From assembly GCA_946549155.1 (NCBI GenBank), contig CAMNQN010000042.1, forward strand, positions 1 through 18,359: a stretch of 18,359 bases of DNA, read 5' to 3'. The notes beneath the pieces are model-generated. The model searched no databases. It worked only from the letters and a program-made list of their open reading frames with translations, and had not been told where the DNA came from. The DNA is from an uncultured Lachnospiraceae bacterium. Its GTDB lineage: Bacteria; Bacillota; Clostridia; Lachnospirales; Lachnospiraceae. The position numbers and the translations under genes are program-made. The first letter of the stretch is position 1; every line of letters starts with the position of its first letter. Shown here piece by piece: positions 7,849 through 13,856 of this stretch.

Positions 7849-8718
7849 ATGGTAATTGATTTCAGAACAAGGCCCCCTTACAAAAGCTTTGTGACGAAGG
7901 GAAACTTTTTCCCGCGTCCCATGGAGGATGATTTTGCGGGGCCGGAGGATGTGCCGGCGATCTACCGGGACAGCGTGGGCATTGAATCCGCGAGACATGG
8001 AGATTTCTTACTGTATATGGAGGAGTTAAAGCATTCCGGCATTGACCTGCAGGTGGTGCAGGGGCGTCAGGTACGTCCGGGGATGGCCCGGGTGGACAAC
8101 GATGATGTCTGTGAGCTGGCGGAAAAATATCCGGATCAGTTTCTGGCATTTCCGGCGGTGGATACGGCGGATGTGCCGGCGGCGGTGGCGGAGATTGAGC
8201 GCTGCGCGAAACGGTACAAAATCCGGGGAATCGCCCTGGAACCGGGCTGGAGTATGCCTCCGAGATACGTGGATGACCGGGAGCTGGATCCGATTTATGA
8301 GAAGTGCGAGGAGCTGGGTCTGATCTGCGCGTTTACGCTGAGTGTCCTGGCGGGGGAGGATCTGTCCTACTGTAACCCCATAGCGCTGCAGAGAACGGCG
8401 CTTCGGTTTCCGCGTGTCATCTTTACCGTGTCCCATGGATGCTGGCCTTTTGTGGAGGAATTCTTAGGGACGGCGCTGCAGTGTATGAATATTTATTTTT
8501 ATCCTGACTTTTTCTGCTGCCTCCCCAATATGCCCTTTGCGGACCAGTTTGTGCGGGCGGCGAATTCCTACATGCGCTACCGCATGATGTTTGCCACCAG
8601 CTATCCGGTGCGCCCTTTGGCTCAGAGTCTGCAGCAGTTTCTGGAGCTGCCCTTTGAGCAGGAGGTCAGGGAGCTTTTGCTGTGCGAAAATGCGAAGAGA
8701 ATATTGAAAATTCATTGA
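7849..8718 (+). CDS. Amidohydrolase_2-like TIM-barrel protein lacking most metal ligands
   Basis: A 289-residue protein with the overall pattern of the amidohydrolase_2 family: an N-terminal VID strand, alternating strands and helices, SHG at 195-197, a late strand MMFATSYP (247-253) and the closing helix NAKRILKI. The usual D-x-H-x-H metal motif reads DFRTR (residues 4-8), so both histidines are arginines. The usual G-S-D-x-P near the C-terminus reads ATSYP, losing the aspartate. The central histidine strand reads LICAFTLS without His. Only H196 of the expected ligands is apparent. It may be a non-catalytic or metal-independent family member, or it may use other residues. It is divergently transcribed from the LysR gene, which probably controls it. 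The ribosome binding site (GCGAGG) is modest. No frameshift or internal stop is present, so it does not look like a decaying gene. Confidence 0.75.
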   Translation: MVIDFRTRPPYKSFVTKGNFFPRPMEDDFAGPEDVPAIYRDSVGIESARHGDFLLYMEELKHSGIDLQVVQGRQVRPGMARVDNDDVCELAEKYPDQFLAFPAVDTADVPAAVAEIERCAKRYKIRGIALEPGWSMPPRYVDDRELDPIYEKCEELGLICAFTLSVLAGEDLSYCNPIALQRTALRFPRVIFTVSHGCWPFVEEFLGTALQCMNIYFYPDFFCCLPNMPFADQFVRAANSYMRYRMMFATSYPVRPLAQSLQQFLELPFEQEVRELLLCENAKRILKIH

Positions 8719-8748
8719 TCAAACTGCCGGAAGTGTGGTATATTTTTT

Positions 8749-8892
8749 GTTACTGTTCAGGTGTCACTGTTCCGCGAGGTGTTCAGGTGCAGAATTGCAC
8801 CTGAATCCCGAGGGCAGCAGCGCGAAATTGTACCGAAGGTACAATTTCTGTGCATCGCGTAGCGTGTTGCTGTGAACGAAGTGAACAGTAAC
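8749..8892 (-). mobile_element. MITE-like element, copy 1 (144 bp) with 8-bp target duplication
   Basis: Ends are perfect 11-bp inverted repeats, GTTACTGTTCA (8749-8759) and TGAACAGTAAC (8882-8892). Directly outside are identical octamers TATTTTTT at 8741-8748 and 8893-8900, as expected of a target-site duplication, although this octamer is low complexity. Inside are two strong hairpins: TTCAGGTGCA/TGCACCTGAA (8782-8791 with 8796-8805) and GAAATTGTACC/GGTACAATTTC (8824-8834 with 8838-8848). No coding capacity. It is oriented opposite to copy 2 and shares 71 bases with it at 65 identities. The folded RNA followed by TATTTTTT could also end transcription of the amidohydrolase-like gene. The 234-base gap 8719-8952 holds nothing else I can name. 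Confidence 0.85.
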
Positions 8893-8952
8893 TATTTTTT
8901 CATTAGGTACGAATGATACAGGATTGAAAGAATATTCACAGGGGATTGCGGC

Positions 8953-9633
8953 ATGAACATTTTATATGAGGATTCCCAGATTCTTGTCTGCTATAAGGAA
9001 TCGGGCCTGCCGGTGCAGACCGCCCGTTTGGGAGAAAAGGATCTGGAGAGCATACTGAAAAATTATCTGAGGGAACAGACGGGAAAGCCGCCCTTTCTGG
9101 GCGTGGTGCACCGTCTGGACCAGCCGGTGGAGGGAGTGCTGGTGTTTGCCAGGACACCCCAGGCTGCGGCCGGCCTTAGCAGGCAGGCTGCGGACGGAGG
9201 AATGAAGAAGGTTTACCATGCAGTGGTACGTCTGCCCGGTGAGGCCGCCGGCGAGGGCACTTTGACGGATTATCTTTTGAAGGACGGAAAATCCAACACC
9301 TCCCGCATTGTCCCGGCACAGACGAAGGGCGCGAAGCGGGCGGAGCTGGATTACCGGATTCTGAAGGTGCGGGAATGGGAGTCGGAAAGAGGAGACAGGA
9401 TTGCCCTTGCACAAATCCGTCTCCATACCGGCCGCCATCACCAGATCCGGGTGCAGATGGCCGGTGCGGGGATGCCTCTTCTGGGGGATCGGAAGTACGG
9501 CGGAATAAAAGAAGGAGAGGGGCGTTTCCCCCTGGCCCTCTGTGCCGTTTCCCTGGATTTTATTCATCCGAAAACAGGAAAAAAAATGCATGTTACCTGC
9601 CAGCCGCAGGGAGAATATTTTCATCTTTTTTAA
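8953..9633 (+). CDS. Short RluA-type RNA pseudouridine synthase
   Basis: A 226-residue enzyme of the RluA/RsuA-like pseudouridine synthase superfamily, which isomerises uridine in rRNA or tRNA. The catalytic motif is VVHRLDQPVEGVLVFA (52-66) with the nucleophilic aspartate D56. The second conserved block RLHTGRHHQIRVQMA (156-170) is intact, followed by LLGDRKYGG. There is no N-terminal S4 RNA-binding domain: the chain starts directly with the catalytic core (ILYEDSQILVCYKESGLPV), as in the short single-domain clostridial forms. The target uridine cannot be deduced. Its ribosome binding site is AGGGGA upstream of ATG 8953. It follows MITE copy 1 and precedes the AI-2E-like gene by 32 bases; these two may be cotranscribed by proximity, without an obvious functional link. 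Confidence 0.9.
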   Translation: MNILYEDSQILVCYKESGLPVQTARLGEKDLESILKNYLREQTGKPPFLGVVHRLDQPVEGVLVFARTPQAAAGLSRQAADGGMKKVYHAVVRLPGEAAGEGTLTDYLLKDGKSNTSRIVPAQTKGAKRAELDYRILKVREWESERGDRIALAQIRLHTGRHHQIRVQMAGAGMPLLGDRKYGGIKEGEGRFPLALCAVSLDFIHPKTGKKMHVTCQPQGEYFHLF

Positions 9634-9665
9634 GTCATACTAAGCATCACACGGGGGTGCAAAAG

Positions 9666-10703
9666 ATGACGGAAAAGAAAAACTTACTGATTATAGCGGG
9701 GGTCACTTTGGCGGTTTATATTTCGATTAAATATTTTCTGCCCTATGTGATTCCCTTTTTCATTGCCTGGATTCTGGTGAGGGTCCTGAATCCTGTATTG
9801 AAAAAGATTCGCAGCAGGCTGCGCTGGAAGAAGGAGGTGCTGATGAGCATTCTGGTATTTCTGGTGTTTTTGCTGGCCGGGGTGCTGATCTATTATCTTT
9901 ATGAGACGGTGGTGGAGCAAATTTGCCGTATTCTCTCGAATTTCGACCGGTATTACGCCCAGGTAAGCTTTTTCCTGGACGACTGCTGCGCTTCCCTGGA
10001 ACGGCGCACCGGGGTGAAGGCGTCCACGGTGAGGGCTGTGGTGAACCGGGGGCTGGAGAGTGTGGAGAAGCAGATTGACGGGACGCTGATTCCGGGTATC
10101 CTGAATCATTCCTTTCAGTATCTTGCGGGCCTGGCGAAAATTGTGGGCTTTGTATTTATCGTTTATGTGGCGATGCTGCTGCTAATGAAGGATTATGACA
10201 GAATCCGGGAGGATCTGGAAAAATTTGAGCTTTATCAGAGTGTAAGGCGGGTGACGGAGCGCATGCTGCGAATCGGAGGCGCTTATCTGAAATCTCAGTT
10301 TTTGATCATGGCCATCGTGACAGTGCTCTGCATCATAGGGCTGTATCTTCTGAAAAATCCTTACGCGCTGCTTTTAGGGCTGGTGATCGGGCTTTTGGAC
10401 GCGCTGCCCTTTCTGGGAACGGGAACCGTGCTGGTGCCCTGGGCGGGTATTCTGCTTTTGAGGAGGGAGTATCTTTCCGCAGTGGGGTATGCCGCCCTGT
10501 TTTTTGTCACCAACGGGGCCAGAGAGCTTCTGGAGCCAAAACTGGTGGGAGAACGGATAGGAATCTATCCCTTTGCTTTCGCGCTGGCGGTGTACGCGGG
10601 GCTCTGCCTCTTTGGTCCCACCGGGGTGTTTACCGGTCCGGTGGGCGTTATATTAGTTATGGAGATTTCCAGAGAAATGATCTCCTCTTCCGGAAAACAT
10701 TGA
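9666..10703 (+). CDS. AI-2E family transporter-like membrane protein (YtvI-like)
   Basis: A 345-residue membrane protein of the AI-2E exporter superfamily (UPF0118). The layout is characteristic: two or three N-terminal hydrophobic segments (residues 6-33 and 56-78), a long amphipathic soluble stretch (about 80-150), then a cluster of hydrophobic segments containing the family signature GLLDALPFLGTGTVLVPW and EPKLVGERIGIYPF. Length and position resemble the sporulation-associated YtvI group of Firmicutes, but I cannot separate that from other AI-2E family clades by eye. The start ATG 9666 follows GGGGGTG; an in-frame extension from 9375 is the out-of-frame shadow of the pseudouridine synthase gene. 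The stop codon overlaps a candidate promoter for the atp operon. Confidence 0.82.
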   Translation: MTEKKNLLIIAGVTLAVYISIKYFLPYVIPFFIAWILVRVLNPVLKKIRSRLRWKKEVLMSILVFLVFLLAGVLIYYLYETVVEQICRILSNFDRYYAQVSFFLDDCCASLERRTGVKASTVRAVVNRGLESVEKQIDGTLIPGILNHSFQYLAGLAKIVGFVFIVYVAMLLLMKDYDRIREDLEKFELYQSVRRVTERMLRIGGAYLKSQFLIMAIVTVLCIIGLYLLKNPYALLLGLVIGLLDALPFLGTGTVLVPWAGILLLRREYLSAVGYAALFFVTNGARELLEPKLVGERIGIYPFAFALAVYAGLCLFGPTGVFTGPVGVILVMEISREMISSSGKH

Positions 10704-10766
10704 TAAAAAATAAATAATCTGATAAAATCCGGGAAGAACTGGACATTGAGGGCAAAATGCTATAAA
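10700..10766 (+). promoter_or_regulatory. Two candidate promoters of the atp operon
   Basis: First candidate: TTGATA (10700-10705), 17-base spacer, TAAAAT (10723-10728), each hexamer five of six to consensus, with the -35 overlapping the upstream stop codon. Second candidate: TGGACA (10740-10745), 15-base spacer, then an extended -10 TGC-TATAAA ending at 10766. Either would give a leader of roughly 70-110 bases before the first atp gene. No terminator hairpin separates the upstream gene, so read-through is also possible. Confidence 0.5.
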
Positions 10767-10846
10767 ATAACAATATGCTGGGCAAAAAGGGCGATGTATC
10801 CTTTCCGCGCCCGCAGGAGGACGAAACAGAGATGGGAGGCGGCGCT

Positions 10847-11110
10847 ATGAAGCAATGGGCGGATATTATAAAAAATGTTTCCATGCTGACGCAGTTTGGG
10901 TTATCCCTGCTGACGCCGCTGCTTTTATGCCTGGGACTGTGCTGGTGGCTTACCAGCCGGTTTGGCCTGGGAGGATGGGTCTACATTTTTGGTTTCTTTT
11001 TCGGCCTGGGAGGCTCCGGCATGGTGGCATACAAGCTGTATTTATCGGAGACGCAGCATCGGAAAAAGGAAGAGAAAAAGGATAAGATTTCCTTTAACCG
11101 GCATTCCTGA
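10847..11110 (+). CDS. atpZ: AtpZ/AtpI-family small membrane protein (first gene of atp operon)
   Basis: An 87-residue protein with two transmembrane helices (about 16-36 and 42-65) and a highly charged C-terminal tail (HRKKEEKKDK). This is the architecture of the AtpZ/AtpI (ATPase_gene1) family that starts many Firmicute atp operons; relatives are implicated in c-ring assembly or divalent cation handling, and the role here is inferred. ATG 10847 follows GGGAGGC at ideal spacing. Alternative in-frame starts at 10832 and 10775 would add 5 or 24 residues of polar sequence; the former has GGAGG eleven bases upstream and cannot be excluded. It precedes a second AtpI-like gene, so this operon encodes two small accessory membrane proteins. 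Confidence 0.78.
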   Translation: MKQWADIIKNVSMLTQFGLSLLTPLLLCLGLCWWLTSRFGLGGWVYIFGFFFGLGGSGMVAYKLYLSETQHRKKEEKKDKISFNRHS

Positions 11111-11144
11111 AAAATATGATAAAGGGGCGGACAGGTAACGACAT

Positions 11145-11558
11145 ATGAACAGATTTTTTGACAGGCTTCAGCCGGCAGTGAGAAAAGAGACAAAGAGGAT
11201 TACGGCGGTCACATTTTCCGGGGTGATTTTGATGTGGGTGGTATTTGCCGTCCTTCATTTTGTAACACCGGAGAGTGTGCCTTTTGATTATACGGTGATT
11301 TTAGGCGGTATCGGGGGAGGAATCATTGCGGTTCTTAATTTTTTCCTGATGGCGCTCACCGTCCAGAGTGTTGCCTCCCAGACAGACGAGGATACCGCGA
11401 AAAATCAAATGAAGGTCAGCTACCGGCAGAGATTATTGCTGCAGGTTGTCTGGATGATTGCGGCTATGGTAGCTCCCTGCTTCCAGGTGGTGGCAGGTAT
11501 CGCACCGCTTTTATTTCCAAGCCTTGGCATCAAAGCCATGGCTGCGATGAAAAAATAA
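11145..11558 (+). CDS. atpI: ATP synthase subunit I-like membrane protein
   Basis: A 137-residue protein with a basic N-terminus (MNRFFDRLQPAVRKETKR) and four hydrophobic segments (about 20-40, 48-72, 95-110 and 112-128). The segment VILGGIGGGIIAVLNFFLMAL carries the glycine-rich pattern of the ATP synthase I family. Such proteins assist assembly of the c-ring or the stator membrane sector and are not part of the core enzyme. The position immediately before atpB supports the call more than the sequence does, since the family is poorly conserved. The ribosome binding site is weak (ACAGGTAACGACAT), suggesting lower expression than for the structural subunits. Confidence 0.72.
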   Translation: MNRFFDRLQPAVRKETKRITAVTFSGVILMWVVFAVLHFVTPESVPFDYTVILGGIGGGIIAVLNFFLMALTVQSVASQTDEDTAKNQMKVSYRQRLLLQVVWMIAAMVAPCFQVVAGIAPLLFPSLGIKAMAAMKK

Positions 11559-11619
11559 AAGTAGAGTGGTTCATGGACAGGACCATTTCTGAAATTTACC
11601 AGGATAGGAGGTGAGAGAT

Positions 11620-12378
11620 ATGGAAGTAAGTATCACAGGTGCAAAAATATTTTATACCTTTCCCATTGATTTTCCCATACTGGGGAAATTCCAGATTACG
11701 GAGACGCTGGTGGTTAGCTGGCTGGTTATGCTGATTATCACCGGATTATGTATCTGGCTCACCAGAGACCTGAAGGTGGAAAATATCTCCAAGCGTCAGG
11801 CGGTGGCCGAAATGCTGGTGGAGATGGCGAATAAATTCGTGATTGGAAATATGGGAGAAAAGTTCCGTAAGATGATACCCTTTGTGGCGGCGCTGTTTGC
11901 CACCAGCCTGGTTTCCAACCTGATCAGCCTGACCGGGCTGAGAAGCCCCACTGCGGATCTTTCTGTGGAGGCGGCCTGGGCGGTCGTAGTGTTTATTATG
12001 ATTACGGCAGAGAAGATAAAGGCAGGCGGCGTAGGCGGTTATCTGAAGGGCTTTACCCAGCCGATACCGGTGCTGACACCCTTTAATATTCTTTCAGAGC
12101 TGGCGACGCCCATCAGTATGGCATGCCGTCATTTCGGAAATATTCTGTCCGGTATCGTAATTAACAGTCTGATTTACGCAGCCCTGGCTTTGGCCAGCTC
12201 CGCGCTGTTTGGACTGCTGCCGGGATTAGTGGGAGATATTCTTGCTCAGATCCCGTTCTTGTCTGTGGGTATTCCGGCGATTTTGTCATTCTATTTTGAC
12301 TGGTTCACCGGATTTATGCAGGCGTTCATTTTCTGTATGCTGACTACGATGTATATCGCCAACGCGTCAGAAGGATAA
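11620..12378 (+). CDS. atpB: F-type ATP synthase subunit a
   Basis: A 252-residue membrane subunit forming the ion half-channels against the c-ring. It shows five to six hydrophobic segments and the conserved block ISMACRHFGNILSG, in which R170 corresponds to the essential arginine that separates the half-channels (LRLFGN in many species). A preceding conserved element is PVLTPFNILSELATP. The C-terminal helix (GFMQAFIFCMLTTMYIANA) matches the family Q-A-x-V-F-x-x-L-x-x-x-Y pattern. ATG 11620 follows TAGGAGGTG; the upstream in-frame GTG at 11611 lies inside that ribosome binding site and is unlikely to be the start. It belongs to the F0 sector with the c and b subunits that follow. Confidence 0.95.
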   Translation: MEVSITGAKIFYTFPIDFPILGKFQITETLVVSWLVMLIITGLCIWLTRDLKVENISKRQAVAEMLVEMANKFVIGNMGEKFRKMIPFVAALFATSLVSNLISLTGLRSPTADLSVEAAWAVVVFIMITAEKIKAGGVGGYLKGFTQPIPVLTPFNILSELATPISMACRHFGNILSGIVINSLIYAALALASSALFGLLPGLVGDILAQIPFLSVGIPAILSFYFDWFTGFMQAFIFCMLTTMYIANASEG

Positions 12379-12426
12379 GGAAGTAAAAAACATTATATAA
12401 AAATTTACTTACAGGAGGATTTTATT

Positions 12427-12705
12427 ATGGATTTTCAATTACTGGCAAAAGGTATCGCTTTAGCAGGATGTGCAATTGGCGCGGGACTTGCGTTGATCGC
12501 AGGTATCGGACCTGGTATTGGTGAAGGTAACGCTGTGGCAAAGGGTCTGGAGGCCATCGGACGTCAGCCGGAGTGTAAGGGCGACGTAACTTCTACCATG
12601 CTGTTGGGCTGTGCCATCGCGGAGACCACGGGTATTTACGGTTTCGTTACCGGTCTGCTTCTGATTTTCGTGGCGCCCGGCATGTTCATGAACTTCCTGG
12701 CATAA
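12427..12705 (+). CDS. atpE: F-type ATP synthase subunit c with two-carboxylate, Na+-type ion site
   Basis: A 92-residue hairpin of two transmembrane helices joined by the polar loop GRQPECKGD (45-53). The ion-carrying glutamate is E66 in AIAETTGIYG. T67 and T68 occupy the places of the Ser/Thr ligands of Na+-binding c subunits. On helix 1 the motif GPGIGEGNA places E33 where the Ilyobacter c subunit has the Na+-coordinating glutamine. E33 plus E66 is the two-carboxylate pattern known from the Fusobacterium nucleatum Na+ rotor. Na+ coupling is therefore likely, though a sequence cannot prove it. The gene has a strong ACAGGAGG site, and its AU-rich leader contains a weak 7-bp stem (AAGTAAA/TTTACTT, 12381-12410), fitting the high translation required for the multi-copy c-ring. 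Confidence 0.97.
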   Translation: MDFQLLAKGIALAGCAIGAGLALIAGIGPGIGEGNAVAKGLEAIGRQPECKGDVTSTMLLGCAIAETTGIYGFVTGLLLIFVAPGMFMNFLA

Positions 12706-12747
12706 AGAAAAGCGGAAATATCATAAAAAGAACAGGAGGTTACAATC

Positions 12748-13254
12748 ATGCAGCAGGTACAGGACTTAGTTACGCTTGTCCCCTGGACTTTTGTCGCAAT
12801 GATCTGCAATCTTTTCATCCAGGTTTATCTGATCAAACGGTTTCTCTTTAAGCCGGTGAACGCCATGCTGGAAAAGCGGAAGGCTATGGCGGACGCCCAG
12901 ATTCAGGATGCCGTCAAGGCGAAGGACGAGGCTCAGGCCATGAAGGCGGAGTACGAGCAGAATATGGCGGAGGCGAAAAATAAAGCCAGCGAGATTCTGA
13001 CCACCGCTCAGAAAACGGCTTCCGTTCAGAGCGAGGAGATCCTGAAGGATGCGGCCAGACAGGCGGCGGCTATGAAGGCCAAGGCGGAGAAGGATATCGC
13101 CCAGGAAAAGAGAAAGGCAGTAAATGAGATCAAGGATGAGATCGGCGGAATGGCGGTGGATATTGCAGGCAAGGTCATCGAGCGTGAAATCAGTGAAGAG
13201 GATCACAAGAAACTCATTGACGAATTTATTGCGAATGTAGGTGAGGCATCATGA
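12748..13254 (+). CDS. atpF: F-type ATP synthase subunit b
   Basis: A 168-residue peripheral stalk subunit. One N-terminal transmembrane helix (about residues 9-33) is followed by the conserved FLFKPVNAMLEKRK junction, then a long, almost uninterrupted Ala/Lys/Glu-rich coiled coil to about residue 150 and a C-terminal segment (DHKKLIDEFIANVGE) that would bind the delta subunit. Length is normal. AACAGGAGG lies ten bases before the start. The gene ends in ATGA shared with atpH, so b and delta are translationally coupled, consistent with their joint role in the stator. Only one b gene is present, so the stalk should be a b2 homodimer. Confidence 0.95.
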   Translation: MQQVQDLVTLVPWTFVAMICNLFIQVYLIKRFLFKPVNAMLEKRKAMADAQIQDAVKAKDEAQAMKAEYEQNMAEAKNKASEILTTAQKTASVQSEEILKDAARQAAAMKAKAEKDIAQEKRKAVNEIKDEIGGMAVDIAGKVIEREISEEDHKKLIDEFIANVGEAS

Positions 13255-13790
13255 CGGCGACGGCCAGGCTGTACGGCGGCAGCCTCTATGAGCTTGCGGC
13301 CGAGGAAGGGCTTACCGATGTGCTGATGCAGCAGGCGGAGGAAGTCAGAACGCTGTTTCAGGAGAATCCTGACTATGTAAAGCTTCTCATGGAGCCCTCC
13401 ATTCCGAAGAAGGAGCGGACGGATCTGATTGAGACTGCATTTGGTGCTGAGGCAGAGCGTTATTTAGTTAATTTTTTAAAGCTGCTGTGCGAAAAGGGGA
13501 TCATCGGGGAATATTCCGGATGCTGCCAGGAGTTCGTGCGGCGCTATAATGCGGATCACAATATCGCGGAGGCTGTGGTGACTAGCGCTGTGGCGCTGAG
13601 TGAGGAGCAGATGAAGGCTTTGCAGGACAAGCTGGAGAAGATCAGCGGAAAGCAGATTCATCTGATTCAGGTCCGGGATGCTTCTGTTATTGGCGGTCTG
13701 CGCGTGGAGCTGGAGGGAAAGCAGCTGGACGGCACCGTCCAGGGACGTATGTCCGGTCTTTCCAGAAAGATGAAGGAATTAGTGGTATAA
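13251..13790 (+). CDS. atpH: F-type ATP synthase subunit delta
   Basis: A 179-residue stator subunit (OSCP equivalent) linking b to the top of the alpha/beta hexamer. The N-terminal helical domain starts TARLYGGSLYELAAEEG, matching the family's A-x-x-Y-A-x-A-L-x-x-x-A pattern, and includes VKLLMEPSIPKKERTDLIETAF. The C-terminal domain has the conserved VTSAVALSEEQMKALQDKLEKISGKQIHL and the closing signature DASVIGGLRVELEGKQLDGTVQGRMSGLSRKM. It overlaps atpF by four bases. After its stop a 66-base gap with a small hairpin separates it from atpA. Confidence 0.95.
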   Translation: MTATARLYGGSLYELAAEEGLTDVLMQQAEEVRTLFQENPDYVKLLMEPSIPKKERTDLIETAFGAEAERYLVNFLKLLCEKGIIGEYSGCCQEFVRRYNADHNIAEAVVTSAVALSEEQMKALQDKLEKISGKQIHLIQVRDASVIGGLRVELEGKQLDGTVQGRMSGLSRKMKELVV

Positions 13791-13798
13791 CAGGCGAA

Positions 13799-13819
13799 CG
13801 AAAATGCGCGGCATTTTCG
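13799..13819 (+). other. Small perfect hairpin between atpH and atpA
   Basis: CGAAAATGC (13799-13807) pairs with GCATTTTCG (13811-13819) around a GCG loop. No T-run follows, so it is not an intrinsic terminator. It may be an RNA-processing or stability element that sets the stoichiometry of F1 subunits, or it may have no function. Confidence 0.5.
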
Positions 13820-13856
13820 CAAGGCTAATAATATTTATAAGGATGGGAATGGAAAG

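Noticed and set aside
8953..9633. Absence of an S4 domain in the pseudouridine synthase
   Set aside because: Short single-domain forms are common in Firmicutes, and the catalytic motifs are intact, so this is not a truncation.
9375..9665. In-frame upstream ATG that would lengthen the AI-2E-like protein by 97 residues
   Set aside because: The extension lies in another frame of the pseudouridine synthase gene and is Pro/Arg/Ser-rich; ATG 9666 has its own ribosome binding site and begins a normal family N-terminus.
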